From: Steromphala cineraria
Taxonomy: Eukaryota; Mollusca; Gastropoda; Trochida; Trochidae
Length of the DNA stretch: 64,000 bases
Direction: 5' to 3'
Assembly (NCBI GenBank): GCA_916613615.1
Contig: OU744720.1
Coordinates: 69,208,471 to 69,272,470, forward strand
Shown piece after piece: positions 12,096 to 25,179 of the stretch. The stretch's first letter is position 1. Each line of letters opens with the position of its first letter. The position numbers were made by a program, and so were the translations under genes. The notes under the pieces are model-generated. The model made no database searches. It had not been told where the DNA came from and was given only the letters and a program-made list of their open reading frames with translations.

Positions 12096-13250
12096 GACAG
12101 TTTAAGAAAACATTTTCTATTCGGTTCTTGTTCTGGTGACAACGAGTGGTGCCGATCCTATGTCAATTTCTCCTATACGTTAACGTTCCCATTAGTAATG
12201 AATTTACTTTAAGCAAGATGTTTTGTGATCAAAGGGCAAAAAGGAATGTAATCAAAACGAATTTCATTCAATATAAATTTCTACAATATTTATATTCAAT
12301 CATATCCATGTCACAATCTGACATGAACTTCAATAACCTTAATACAAAGATTCCTTTCTAAGGAAGCCCCGACACGTAAAACCAGAAATAAAAGTATATG
12401 AGGCAAAACTTACGATACGTTACTGTATTATAGTTGATATTTACAGATAGCGTTATGCACTCGGAATCATACATCCAGAAATGTACATATGTATATTAGT
12501 ATGATAACATAACCAGCCTAAGATATATAACTAAAACTAAAGAATAAGGTAACTAAAGAATATTCATTTTTATGTTCGAATAAAAGTATTCTAATTGGCC
12601 CTCAGCCGAAATATATACTAAATAATAAAGTTCAACATTATTATTATCATGGCTCCCCAGTCGAGCTGTGCCCACAGTTAACATGCTCTCCAGGCATGTT
12701 TCCCCAGAGTAAAATAGACCTGCAATATATAAACATAGTTTCAGCATAAATGTATAAACTAGGAGAGATACTTCAAACACGTTGTAAAGCTCCCGTGGCT
12801 TATTGACAGCAAGAATGACCATTTCAAATTGACCAACCCTTATATACACATAAACAACGCCATCTCAAGGAGCACGTAAGTCTCTCGATATATAACACTA
12901 GGAGAAAGCAATTACCTACTATTTTCTCCCTGAAACATAGGAAATATAACTATTCTAGACATTGGTCAAGCACCAGCGAAGAAAAGCGTTGTTATATTTA
13001 CCTTGATACACTATGACTTATCCATCAAACATTGAGCATGAGTAATTCTAAATCTTACACTTCCGTCAAACCTAACAAGAGAAGATATATTGTCTTGAAT
13101 TCAGTGTCACGATTCTGTTATTGCTTTAATAATAATCAAATTCAATCGTAGTGTCAAAACATATACAAGGATAATCAACAATTTCGTATTTGCTTTTTAT
13201 AGAAAAACAGATCCTCAATATTAAGCTCAAAACTTAACTATAGATGGGTA
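12096..13250. other. No gene supported
   Basis: A 98-codon minus-strand frame at 12,553-12,849 exists but has no recognisable motif and no conserved partner at 4-5 kb, where the downstream block is duplicated. I leave it uncalled. Confidence 0.45.
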
Positions 13251-13316
13251 TAATAGTTGCTCCCGACAGGATTTATGAACTGATTACATTTAATACTCTG
13301 TGTATTTTCATCTTAC

Positions 13317-13430
13317 CCTTCTGAGCTTAATATCAATCCAGGGCTCTTAACATCACCATAGGCAGTAATAAGTAGATCAGACATGTTTCCGTCGAGACAT
13401 AAATCAATATCATTGCCACCGGGAAAATTC
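13317..13430 (-). pseudogene. Candidate exon, copy 2 of a duplicated minus-strand block
   Basis: Paralogue of the block at 4653-4770. On the minus strand it reads GGNDIDLCLDGNMSDLLI, continues AYGDVKSPG and ends at a donor-like AAGG|GTAAGA (13,316). Compared with copy 1, amino acids are better kept than would be expected for drifted DNA, and the donor is in the same place. The similarity extends for some hundred bases to both sides, so a segment was duplicated. Identity unknown; whether either copy is expressed cannot be judged. Confidence 0.35.
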
Positions 13431-13439
13431 AGGGGACGT

Positions 13440-14370
13440 TGAAATAGAATTTACGGGGGTTTTTTCAAAATAGTTTCAGAAATTAATGAGTAATTGATTG
13501 TGAACATGTTTGTTGATGATTACTTTGTAAAACAATGAAATTAACTCATACTTGTTGAATATGGTGGACAGGAGTATATCTTTAAGAGCACTTTTTGTCG
13601 TTAATCGATCTATCAATTGTATTGTTTCTTTACCATATATACATGTGTTATAAACTCAACCTGACTGACAATACTATAGCCTTTATTGTAGCCTTTCACT
13701 TGATACACCACTTGCAAATCATATGATCACACTTAAAATGATTAAGATTGACACGCAGGTAATGTAAAATAAAGAAGTGAAAAAACATAACTGACCTATT
13801 TATTAAAAAGTTAATTTCAGTCAAAGTACACGTTCAAATTCAACAAAAGATCGATTATTTGTGGCTTAAGGTCACGATAAGTCTACGACTTGTTACATAA
13901 ATGAAGACAAGGATATAAAAACTGTCGTTATTGTGACCCTGGTGATTGAAACTAGACATGTAACATGGTTATGAAGCTTACATTTTGTTCTTTGTAGTTT
14001 CGGTTTTATTTAAAGTTCTTTGTTGACAGTCAACTGTACGATGAGAAATCATAATTTTACAAACAAAGAAAGGGTATCGTAAACGAGTATAAACATTTTT
14101 TTACCTTGATGTTACCTGAAATACGATAATGACGATTGCATGAAATATAAGTAACTTAACTTATATTGAACGTTTTTTATGTCCATTATTTTGCACTTCT
14201 TAAAATTCGGAGCTTTGATAAGTTGATATCAATAAACATTTAGTCACTTATCAACATTTACAAATATGCCTATGGCACGATTTTTTTAAAATTGGTTTGG
14301 CAATCGGGTTATGAAAAAAGACATAAGCGGACTTAATGACTTGATTAATAGACATCTTATGTCATATTTA
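13440..14370. other. AT-rich spacer, nothing recognised
   Basis: No coding frame or paired repeat could be supported here. Confidence 0.5.
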
Positions 14371-14372
14371 TC

Positions 14373-14518
14373 CGTAGTTGGTAGATTAATAGCACGTAGT
14401 TGGTAGATTAATAGCACGTAGTTGGTAGATTAATAGCACGTTTGTTGGTAGCTTTGAGCACGCTATTAGTATTGATAAAGCGCTATACAAATTGACTATT
14501 ACTATTACTATTACTACT
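14373..14518 (+). repeat. 22-bp tandem repeat plus retroelement-like 3' tail
   Basis: A 22-bp unit (CGTAGTTGGTAGATTAATAG plus CA) occurs three times exactly from 14,373 and a fourth time degenerately. It is followed by AAAGCGCTATACAAATTG and an ATT/ACT-type short repeat tail (to 14,518). The AAAGCGCTATA(C/T)AAAT word followed by a simple repeat is the typical 3' end of several invertebrate LINE and SINE families, so this is probably the tail of a 5'-truncated retroelement whose end region expanded in tandem. Confidence 0.55.
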
Positions 14519-15917
14519 CAAAGTGCAAAACGACTGCAACATTCAAGCTCGGATATATCTGCTTGAAACTTATCATATCGAAAACTGAGCATCTGAAATT
14601 ACTCGAATGACATTTATTTCCTGCAAATAAAAAGAAGTTTGAGTTAAGACATTGAAAATACAAGTTTTATTTTTTTTTTAAATCAGTGTTGTTTGTTATT
14701 GACAACATTAATACTTGCCATATGTTATTTCTTCATTGGATGCATTTACTTACTTCATAATTTTACTTTTACATTTTCATAAAGTCAACATTTTGGTAAG
14801 AAATATAGATATTGCATTCAGTAAAATTTAGCAACATCAAAACAAATATTCAAGAAGACAATTCATCTATGTGATTATAGTGTTACAAGTACATCAGTCT
14901 TTAAACAAAAGTAAACATATCGAAACAATGATGTTAATTTATCAACAATACTACTAAAAAGACAAAAAACGAACAACCTTGGTGAGAGTTTGGACTTTAT
15001 TAAGCTGATATTATAGTAACTGGAAACATTAACATAATATTCAATATTCTCGAGTTTATTTGTTTATTTGTCCTTGAAAATATGAAACATGTTTAAGCCA
15101 TTTTGAATGTTTTGAAACAAGCTTCGCCAATTACTAAGGTGATTGATGTCAACGACGTTGCTGTTTTAAAATCATGATAGATCACATGGTAATTTAAAGA
15201 ACAATTATAATTCTTTTGAGACGCTTGTAAGAAAATTACCATCCTTACTTCAATAGCTTTCTTATCAAAACATAATACATTCATTATCTGTTTACATAAA
15301 TGAGAGCATGTTTTGTCGAATGATAAGACAGCAACTCCTGCATTCATTTAGTGATCTCAAATGGTCTGTTTTCATTCAGGGGATTATGCTATAGGACAAA
15401 TCTTAAGTTATTGTTTTTCTTCCGAGATTGTATAGTACAGTGACACTGTGTATATGTCAGTTAGAAAGTCAAGTTATCTCTTAGAGAGGGCGTAGGATGT
15501 TTCTATGTAATTTGTGTTTTCAGTGGTTATATTAGTATCTGCAAGGAGATTAATATAAAGTGATACACATCTGAAATCAAATATAATCACAATGCTATAC
15601 ATGTATGTAATACACGAATCATTATTCATGATCATTTCGATGTAGATACCTATGTCTGAATGAAATAACTAACGTGTGATCGAATGTGAACTCTGTCTGA
15701 ATGAGAGAAACCAATAACTGACAAGGAAGATGGACTGCAATGTAGAACTATGATAATCCCGTCAGTACAAAACTTCATACCTCACTCTCTGTACTTAAAA
15801 CTATATTATTTTCACCCGTAGAAGACAATTGTGCAAGTTAAGTAAAAAGTTTATTCCATTGTCAATATGGCTATCTAAACAGAAGATCACATATTCGCAA
15901 ATACACTTACAAGTAAT

Positions 15918-15934
15918 CCCCCCCCCCCCCCCCC
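15918..15934. repeat. Poly-C run (17 bases)
   Basis: An uninterrupted C17 homopolymer in otherwise AT-rich DNA. Length is likely polymorphic and prone to sequencing error. Confidence 0.9.
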
Positions 15935-16470
15935 AAAGAGAGATTCTTAATGACCAGTCAAGTTATAAGTCAATCAAGATTAAGTCTCTCTACATATAGT
16001 TTCAGAATTACTTTTTCAATATGCTATGAGATAGGTCATGGTGCTCACCGACAAGCAGGAACTGATGCTGGAGTGTTCATTTTTACATTGAGATGGCATT
16101 CAGGTATTCACTACACCTGCATACTCTTAAGGTTTTCTTTTTAATTAAAAATGTGTTGACAATGTAAGTTGTGTTTATGTCAGGCTTTCCATAAGCGCTT
16201 TGTTTATCATCAATTAGCATACCTCTTTTTGATCTGAAGAAAAAAGTCGGGTTGTAAATTATCATTAGCGTCATCTCTGAAATGTTGAAAGTAAAGCAAT
16301 AAAAACTGCATTTGCAACTATACTGTTGAGGTATATGCAGGTCGTATACATGCCACTCGACGATGTTTAGAAATTAAGGCATATGGTTCATGTACTGATC
16401 ATATTTGTTTGCCGCGAAATGTCAGTTCTTTCCTTTAGAAGCATGTTTACATAATGCAAATATTTGTCTG

Positions 16471-16494
16471 ATAAATAAATAAATAAATAAATAA
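16471..16494. repeat. (ATAA)n microsatellite
   Basis: Six consecutive ATAA units. Confidence 0.9.
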
Positions 16495-18606
16495 GTCGTA
16501 TGTCGAGGGTAATATGGTCTGATGAACCATCTTTGTATCAGTGTTATCCGTACATCAAGACTCTTTCACCCAAGGAAGAGGCATGCAACATAATCATCTT
16601 ACTGTCATGTCAAATTGAAATTAGAGTACATATTATTTTATTTTGACTATCGACAACTGACAAACCTAATACCATTTGTACGGCATTGACCTTAAATGTA
16701 AGAAAGGTGGAGGCATACATTTCGACTGCGAAGTTATATGTCAGTCTACATAAAAATACAAGCTGAAACATGTTTGAAACAACTCTTATTCAAGTAACCT
16801 AATGTTAATCATTTTCCTCATAAAAGAGAAAATGTTGCCAAAACAAGTATCTAATTTATCGTTACAAAAACAGCCGAGCTCTGAGCATCGCGTTCGTAAT
16901 TTTGTACCGTCAATTTGCTTTATTAATGTACAGTGCTTTATCCTCTAAGGTATATCTCTACAATGAACTTTTGAAAAGCAGCAATGTTGAGGAAATTTAT
17001 GAAAAGTAAATGGTGTTTGCAAACAATTGTCGACAATCCAAAGCCAATCTGATTTAAAGATTTTAATGACAAACATTCTGAATGAGTTACCACTTTGCTT
17101 GATAACACACAAAAAATTAGTTAATACTATCCTCTTGTTCAAGTTTTCCTTTTTGTTGTTGAAAGTAGTTCAGTCTATGTTTATGCTACTTAATGAAAGT
17201 ATTCAAAATACACACATGACCTTTTTCTCCACAAAATCAACAACATTATATAAACTGGTTTTGAAGAACATTTCACCGCATGTACAGAGTCAAGTACTAT
17301 ATTTGATTTAAAATTCTGAATATAGTTTTATTTGCAAGCTATCTAACTTAGCTGTAATGTAATTTCCATTAACGTGGACATTGCAATTCTTTAAAGAACA
17401 GAAATCTTTACTTACATCCCCAATTGATGATTTTACATTGTATTGGTTCAGTGTCATTTGTTAACACAATATTTAATTGTTTACGACTACAGACCATTCG
17501 TTGTTTTTATTTGTACTTGTACTTACAAAATGAAGCATCTAGAGGACATTCCCTTTCGATGCTCTCCTTATAACTAAAGAATATTTACTTGTTTAATGTA
17601 TGTATAAGATTGTAAACAAAAATGTTGGAGAAAATACCATAATAACAAGACAGTTTTATCAACATTCGTAAAACATTCTATTAAAAAACAATCTGCTTGT
17701 TTATCTTCTGTAAGGAAAGAAACTTATAAATTTCATGTTAATTCTACCTGGAATAATCATGATTTAACATCTGGTTAATCCGACTGTCAATTTTGATTCT
17801 ATAAAAAGTATTCATCAAAGGGATTCGGTTTCCTACATGAAATCTTTTTTATAGCAGCAGTCAAGATCAGTTGTGAGTGTTTTTCTAGACAGGAATGGTA
17901 AATCTTGAAAACAAGTTGTACTTATATGTAAATTGGTATCACATCTGGCAATAGCCTTTAGATGGATCTTCGTCAATCTATTATGATATCTTGGTAGACC
18001 TTTTTTCTCAGTATATGTACCTCTCTCCTTATCAATCAAAGTTAAATTTTCTTAACAGAGGCTATTCCACAATGAAAAGACATATATGTCTACTTTGTCA
18101 ATGTCTGGTCACTGTCTGGAACCATGTTTTCTTGGTTTGAAACTGATAAAGTTTTAAACCCATCATTAAGATCTATACGTTATAGTTTACAAGGATTGTT
18201 ATTTGTACTCGTATCTATTTGAAGGAAATGGATTTTGATTTGGAGAGTTGTCATACTTACAATACAATTAGCATGTTTCCTAGGCAGACAATTATTCATA
18301 GTCACCAGAAACACAACAAACATGTTGATTAATACAATGCAACACTATGAGATTATCTACTTACATGTACATTCGATATGCAGCATTCATGTTTTGCAAC
18401 TGTGAGACTTTTTATTATCGTATCGGACAATAACAGTTCTTACACATTTGACTAAGTATAACCTAACTAAACTAAGTCTCCACTACCCCAAGAAAATTTG
18501 TGTTTGTTTTCTTTCATATCTTATCTCTTCTGTCCTGTATATGTTTATTTATTATTCATATCAGCTTCTTTACGATAATGAATAGTTCGAGAACTAAAGC
18601 TATTTT

Positions 18607-18610
<4 letters not shown>

Positions 18611-18643
<33 letters not shown>
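18611..18643. repeat. (TA)n microsatellite
   Basis: About sixteen TA dinucleotides in a row, a likely length-variable site. It lies just upstream of the first unit of the tandem array. Confidence 0.9.
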
Positions 18644-18646
<3 letters not shown>

Positions 18647-18803
18647 TACTTAATCAAATGAAATCTGCCAAGAGGCTTCAATTTACCAACAAAATCGTAA
18701 ATTGTCTAAAAGTTTGTCTAAATCTATTTCAATAACAAAAGTCAAAAGGTTTCTCAGAGCTTATAGTAACACCTTTCTCTTTCCTTTCTTATCAGTGTCA
18801 GCA

Positions 18804-18930
18804 GGTAAATACCTAATCCAGATTTAGCACTGTGAATGAGAAAGAAACAGATGTGGAGGTCCTGATAAGCACACAGAGGGAGCAGACATAGAATCTATTT
18901 AGTCTGTGTCTTAATAACGAGCAGCATTTC
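18804..18930 (+). pseudogene. Exon-like block A, copy 1
   Basis: A pyrimidine-rich tract ending TTTCTTATCAG lies just before it, a good splice acceptor. The block shares long runs with four others (words such as GAGAAAGAAACAGATGTGGA). In the frame NEKETDVEVLIS it meets a TAG and later a TAA; the alternative frame (KYLIQI) is also broken. Decayed copy of an exon of unknown identity. Confidence 0.5.
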
Positions 18931-19616
18931 TAAATTTCAGAGATGGCTATAGCAATATTCACAGAACGACTAACGTGATACAAACAATAGCAGCATCGTT
19001 GCGTTTTTCACACCGTTTTCAAAACATAGTAAAGTAAAGCGAGTAAAGTGGTGTTTTAGATATTTGTTATACTGATTCAGCGGGTAGTAGAATTTGCATA
19101 TTTTAAAACTTCAAAAATTATGGAGGTCTATAAATTTTGTATTGCTTTTAGCAATTTTTTAAAATAAAGAGTGTGTTAGTTACTATTTCTTCAAAGGAGA
19201 ATGATAAACAACTAATATTTTTAAAGTTTGGAATTAATAATACACAATCAAACGTTATTCCTTCCTGAACGAGGAAGCTTTCATACACTGTATAAATATT
19301 CTTATGTATTTGTCAACTTTGGAAAATGGATTTACTGCTTGTTTACATTTCATACAATAACAATTATATGCCACGACTATGAAGCCTTGTCAGGACTATG
19401 AAGCAACATCTCACACAATCTCTGTAGCAAATCTTTATTTTTGTGTCCTAAATCTAACCAACACCAAAAAGGGATTTTCTACAAACAGTTTGTGGTATTA
19501 AATTTTGGGTTTTCTGTATTAATAGATAATAGTGTTGCTTAAATAAATGATAGCTTTTTAAAACTAATTGTGCAAGAAAATGGTTCCTTTTAAAACTTCA
19601 ATAATAACAAGAAAAA

Positions 19617-20600
19617 ACAAGATGTGTTTGTGAAACACGAATGCCCCCGGATGCATCCTGCTCGCTGTGTCAAGGTCAAGGTCACAAGGTCAAATGTCAT
19701 GGTGTCATCTGAAAGGTCTCATCACAAGGGATCCGTATGTCAAGTATCAAAGAGCTAGCTCTGACCAATCAAAAGTTACGACCAAGGTTAAAGTTTTTGT
19801 GGACAAACGGACGGACGGACGGAAAAGGTCAAATATCATGGTGTCATCTGAAAGGTCTCATCACAAGGGATACACATGTCAAGTATCAAAGACCTAGCAC
19901 TGACAGTATAGAAACTATAGCCAAGGTTAAAGTTTTCGGAAAAGGCTCGCTGTGTCAAGGTCAAGGTCACAAGGTCAAATGTCATGGTGCCATCTGAAAG
20001 GTCTCATCACAAGGGATCCATATGTCAAGTATCAAAGAGCTAGCTCTGACCAATCAAAAGTTATGACCAAGGTTAAAGTTTAAAATGCTCGCTGTGTCAA
20101 GGTCAAGGTCACAAGGTCAAATGTCATGGTGTCATCTGAAAGGTCTCATCACAAGGGATCCATATGTCAAGTATCAAAGAGCTAGCTCTGACCAATAAAA
20201 AGTTATGACCAAGGTTAAAGTTTTTGTGGACAAACGGACAGACGGACGGACGGACGGAAAAGGTCAAATATCATGGTGTCATCTGAAAGGTCTCATCACA
20301 AGGGATACACATGTCAAGTATCAAAGACCTAGCACTGACAGTATAGAAAATATAGCCAAGGTTAAAGTTTTCGGAAAAGGCTCGCTGTGTCAAGGTCAAG
20401 GTCACAAGGTCAAATGTCATGGTGTCATCTGAAAGGTCTCATCACAAGGGATCCATATGTCAAGTATCAAAGACCTAGCTCTGACCAATCAAAAGTTATG
20501 ACCAAGGTTAAAGTTTTTGTGGACAAACGGACAGACGGACAGACAGACGGACAGGTGAAAAACAATATACCCCCGGAATCTCCGATTCGGGGGCATAATA
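19617..20600 (+). mobile_element. Pearl-like tandem-repeat element (bivalve type)
   Basis: The element starts with a small hairpin (GTGTTTGTGAAACAC, 19,624) followed by ATGCCCCCGG, and ends with a second hairpin CCCCCGGAATCTCCGATTCG plus GGGG (20,570-20,593), so the ends share CCCCCG/CGGGGG words. Between them a core repeat starting GCTCGCTGTGTCAAGGTCAA begins at 19,660, 19,945, 20,097 and 20,380, with half-unit copies at 19,824 and 20,262. ACGG/ACAG tetranucleotide tracts follow some units (19,803-19,822, 20,228-20,258, 20,524-20,553). Core tandem repeats plus an ACRG microsatellite are the described layout of bivalve 'pearl' elements, since linked to Helitron-like non-autonomous elements. 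Open frames across it (76-101 codons) are repeat-derived, not genes. Confidence 0.8.
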
Positions 20601-21130
20601 AGTTGCGTATATGGCAAGTTTATGGCATTACTTCTTATTTATTTCCCCATGACACTTATTTGTCCAGACAGTTGACAGTGTGCAGCATATGACTTCAAAG
20701 CCAGAATGTTATTATACAGTGCAGACCTGTTGTGTAGCAACCCTCTCAAACATCAATCCTATGAAATCCTACACATTACAATAATAACCTTTTGTCCTTC
20801 CTCCTAGCCCTGTAATTGCTATTTGTTCAGAATGGATAATTCTATAAAACAATGTCCATTAAGGTTTAAACAGTTATTTATCCTAACCTTTTTTATGATT
20901 TTGTTATAATGCATATCTGGGTCTATTCCTAGATTTCGTATGATATTTGTATAATGCATATTTTCATCACCGTTACTGCATATTTAAGTTTTCGTTTGTA
21001 CGTAAAATTGATGTATATTCAAAGGCCTAATGTTAAAGAAAGTGGTTGAAATTGTGACCCAAAATAACATGTAAATTAAAGTAAACTAACATGCACACAC
21101 ACAGCATATGCAAACTCGATGATTAGAACC
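20601..21130. other. No gene seen
   Basis: AT-rich sequence between the pearl-like element and block B; nothing recognised. Confidence 0.5.
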
Positions 21131-21136
21131 AGCTGT

Positions 21137-21215
21137 AAAGTACTCAACACGTGGTTTCTCTATCTCATATTGAGGACACATGAGACACCCTTCTTATCAG
21201 CAGTAAAGCATAACA
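21137..21215 (-). pseudogene. Conserved block B, copy in unit 1
   Basis: Shares CTCAACACGTGGTTT and AGCAGTAAAGCATAA with 58,350-58,440, and the second word with about 46,822-46,840. On the minus strand both better copies encode EI, then KPRVE, then TAG at the same spacing (YEIEKPRVEYFTAG here), but this copy has stops just before. Position between blocks A and C is the same in units 1, 4 and 5. Coding status uncertain. Confidence 0.35.
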
Positions 21216-23190
21216 TTCTGTAACAAGACCTTCACCTACTCTCAAACCGATAAGAATAATTAATCCAAAACAGGGTATCAATGGTGGTCGCGAGTGTACA
21301 TTGTACGTTTTGTCCGCGATTGAAATTTCTTACAAAACCCAGCTTGTCAAATTGTTTCTATCGTGCGTTTCGCCAAGAGAACAACCATATGCAGAAAATA
21401 TTGGCTATCGTAAATGAATCATTGTACCAAATGTGCTACAAATCCATGCCTAAAATGAACCGCGTTATCATACTTAAAACAAACTATCATTAAAACAAAT
21501 AATTTATCGGTTTGTTCGAGTTATGGTACACAATATCACATTATTCTTAAAACTAACGCAACAACCCTACCTTCGCATGCAGTCGCCGTTTAGTCTAAGG
21601 ACAACATTACGAAACTGGCGAAACGATTATGACTATGACAAGGAAGCTATTCAGAAATGCAGTAAGACTTACTTGTCATTGTAGCGACGTTTGTAAATGT
21701 TTTATGCACATTTGGTGTTATTTAACATCATGAAATAACAAAATGGTTGCTCGTGAACTTCATATTTGAGAAAGTTCATAGATATGCAGGAGAGATGTAT
21801 GTGAGTTAAAAACAGTTTTTGATAAAGGAAAAATATCAAGGCAGTTGACAACTGTATATTGTCATCATCACCATCATCCTTATGTGTATTTTCAACTGAA
21901 CTGCTCCACGAAGTCAAGTTCACAACCTCACATTTGAAGAAAACAGCTTTTTTCCTTGAAATTACATCATAGAATGAAGAAATTATTAACCCTATTGAGT
22001 TTCAGTGTCATTGATATCATAAAATAGGAATAAGAATGTATGCATCATGCTCGCCAAAGGCTCGCAGGATGACAAGTCGTATTATTATAACTAGATATAC
22101 AATATATGGAAACACACTCGGTTAATAATCTCGATTAATTTTTCATGAAAAATGTAAAACTGCATGTCATAATTGAATTACGAACTCAAGATGGAGAGCC
22201 TTCGCTGTCTGGAGGTGAGATACAAATAAATGACAAGATTGATTAAATGTCATAAAGATGTATGACAATCTTCTTCAGTAAAATATCTTTTTTTCTCACT
22301 CCTTACTTCAAAGTATGTTAAATGCCTTATCATTTCGTTGTACATAACTTCCTTGTTACAGAATGTTAGTCATCTGATGTTGATAAGTGTATTCTTAGCG
22401 AACTTCAGATTGAAATCTTGAAATATTACTCATTTACCACTTTATTCACTCACAGCAATGGACTTCCTATCATATACATGTAGATGGCAAGCAAGGAAAT
22501 TATTGAAACATGTAAATGGGTTTTATCACCTTGGGGACACTGGCCACTGTTTATGAAGTAAAGGAGTTCGTAAATAAATATAACACTATAGTTTAGAGCC
22601 CTAATTATGTTCCGTCATTTCTGATCCCTTCCGTGAACCCACATTCCTCAGATTATTTGTCATGAAACATGGTTTATTACTCATTGAACTGATACATGAA
22701 GACGTTTTTCCAATATCCTAACTATCATCGTCATAAATTATTCAAATATTTTTTTAAGACTTCTTATGTTTAAGTTTTTAAGGCAAATTCGGGTTTAGTA
22801 ACAATGTTTCAAAGTATCAACATATTGAATGAATCTGTGGTTTTTGTCAGCGAGGTACACTTAAATTTTGGCGTACATAACAACACTTTTATGAATTTAA
22901 TGTTCTAAAAGGATAAAAACTAACTAAACAATCATGTTTACTATAACTTTGAAATTACAACACAACTAAATCAAAAGTATAACATCCTATCCCTTAAACA
23001 TACATAAACAAACAAAAATGAATGTGAATGTGTCATGAAAAATAAAAAACCCAGGATCAATAAGCTTTAGATTTGATTAAAAAGGAAATTGATACATGTT
23101 TATATCTTAAAGTCAATATCGTTGTTTATATAAAGGTTAGGTTATGGGCTTCGAAGCAATGCAATACAGGTTAGTTTTCTATCTGTTTAA
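21216..23190. other. No gene supported
   Basis: Contains a fragment CTCGCCAAAGGCTCGC at about 22,050 that resembles the loop of the palindrome at 43,532-43,566 (CGCGAGCCTTGGCGAG); probably a remnant of the same kind of element. Otherwise unremarkable AT-rich DNA. Confidence 0.45.
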
Positions 23191-23194
23191 ACAG

Positions 23195-23405
23195 TTAAAT
23201 ACCTAATCCAGATTCAGCACTGTGAATGAGAAAGAAACAGATGTGGAGGTCGTGATAAGCACAGAGAAGGAGGTATCATTAAATCTATTGAGTCTGTGTC
23301 GTAATGACTACCAGAGATTTGAAATAACAGACTCACCCAGTACGACCCCTCTACTATCTCCATGCCAAACATGGCATGGTCTCAAACAATATACTTTTAA
23401 CATAC
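23195..23405 (+). pseudogene. Exon-like block A, copy 2
   Basis: Follows a good acceptor-like tract ending TTTAAACAG. This copy is open in the frame VNEKETDVEVVISTEKEV, continuing LSLCRNDYQRFEI, for 72 codons from an internal ATG at 23,222 to a stop at 23,440. In the other frame (KYLIQIQHCE) it has several stops. It shares position and sequence with blocks at 18,804, 36,805, 43,429 and 57,147. Identity unknown; I compared it with immunoglobulin-like, lectin and GTPase patterns and was not convinced by any. Confidence 0.45.
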
Positions 23406-24504
23406 TTAAACTTTTAAACGATTTCTTTGAACTTCCTTAGTTTTTCTCATTTACCTGCTTTGTAATCTAATTGTTTTCAGCTAAATGGTAAAAAAAATCT
23501 GAGATATGGATAGATTAGCGTCATATGGTGTCTAATGGCACTTACAAAAGGAAAGAAATTACGGAAAGCAAACATTTACTTGTTATTCAGTTCAATTTCA
23601 TGTAAATTATGTTCCAATACATGCCATCAATAGTGGTAGCTCATACAGAGCAGTTTATGGCTATGGTTTACGTCGATATGATTGTACAAAAAAAGAAAAT
23701 GTTGCTTTTGGCATTATAAAATAACATCACATAAGTGTAAGGACTCCTATGACAAAAAAAAACCACAATATAAACAGACATACAATGTACGCGTTGACAG
23801 TTTAACTTTTCCTCTACTTCGATTTCATTGTGAACTATTTAATACCATCTTTGAGTCAAACAAAACTAAAGGCTACTAACATATATACGACTTTGCATTT
23901 TTGGAATTTCTCGGGACACCTGATTTGCAGACAGTAGAAATGGTTGATTGTAGCCTTACGTGCCCGAGTTTCCAGTGTAATCAGACAGCTATGGCCACCT
24001 GTTTTACATCAATCCTATAAACACAATGAAATAGTACCCCATTCCTAGCAGAGTAAATGTTATATTTAATAAACAGTGAACATTAAAAATCTACATGGCA
24101 TTCACAAGAAATTTCAATCTTTTTGTTAGATTGCAGACAAATGACTGTCTTCATTGTGTATCATACCAATATGAAGTTTTGACAACAAAAAAATTGAAAA
24201 AGTTCTTTCAGTTATTGTCAATGATGATTTCACATGCCATTAATTTTTTTAAGATCAGGGCCATTTTACTTTATTGTGAAAGGATGATCACCATGAAACT
24301 ATTATCCTCTGATATGTTAATGACAAAGTACTTTGATGTGTAGAAAAAAGTCAAATTATGTGAGGATGATTTTTCAAAATATTGTGATAAATGTAGAGTT
24401 TAATTGTTTAATCAGTCACCATGTCACTTCTAAAGTTTATCAGTTCCCCTACATTAAATAAATCTTTATCATGATTGCCTTTCATGTGTAGGCTCGATTG
24501 TCAG

Positions 24505-24600
24505 GGGGCGTGGATCTTATCTGTGCATGACAGACTCACAGCACAAATGTGAAGTGTTTCACATTTTGAAAGTGCAACTATTTGAAGTGTGCAGATATTG
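24505..24600 (+). pseudogene. Exon-like block C, copy in unit 2
   Basis: Begins straight after CGATTGTCAG, an acceptor-like site. It reads GAWILSVHDRLTAQM and then a stop; the aligned copy in unit 3 (38,231) reads on for 35 codons. Small deletions relative to that copy break the frame. Unknown protein. Confidence 0.45.
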
Positions 24601-25179
24601 AATACAGTTTTTAGTCATGTGATATACATCATTGCAAGAAATTGATAGATGTGACAAGGATATGCCATGATGGTTTAACGAATGACCTTTCTTCACCAAA
24701 GGGTCTATTGCTCTGAATCGAGGCCCATGTGAACAGTTCCTTCCTCTACTTTCATTATCTACAACACTTATGTGGAAATGGGTGGATATTCTAACATTAG
24801 TATTGTCAATCTTAAACATTATATGTTATCCACGGCTATAATGATACTTCATTATCTTTCTAACGTGGCGGTCAACTCAGGAATCACTTTGTAATCGTTA
24901 TTACCACTGAAATTATGTATACTTTTGACACTGATATTATAAAGTATATCACTAGGTGTATTTGGTGCAGTTACTCCCATTGTGATCTGAATACTGATTT
25001 CATTTGACATTAAGAATTGTTTAATTTGCACACTTCAAGAGCATGCATTTTTTTCCCTTTTCTAAATCTGCTATTAAAAAGATTATTTCGAATGCCTTAA
25101 TACAATTGAGCGAACCTGAAATTAATACATACTTAAACATTCAATTCGTTATATTAGTCATTGTTACAAACGTCCATGG

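Larger units (their letters stand above)
14520..18600. other. AT-rich spacer with simple repeats only
   Basis: Apart from a 17-base C run (15,918-15,934) and an ATAA repeat (16,471-16,494) nothing recognisable was found. Open frames of up to 94 codons (for example 17,027-17,311) have the low-complexity composition of AT-rich noncoding DNA and no motif. Confidence 0.55.
18804..23190 (+). repeat. Tandem array unit 1
   Basis: First recognisable copy of the unit repeated five times across 18.8-64 kb. It begins with the exon-like block 'A' (18,804) and holds block 'B' (21,137) in the same order as units 4 and 5. It contains the pearl-like element (19,617-20,600) and lacks recognisable copies of the later blocks, so it is truncated or more diverged: about 3.4 kb once the element is subtracted, versus 6.2-6.6 kb for units 2 and 3. 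Confidence 0.6.

Noticed and set aside
19667..20692. Four frames of 75-101 codons with shared peptides (SWCHLKGLITRD)
   Set aside because: They repeat because the DNA is a tandem repeat within the pearl-like element.
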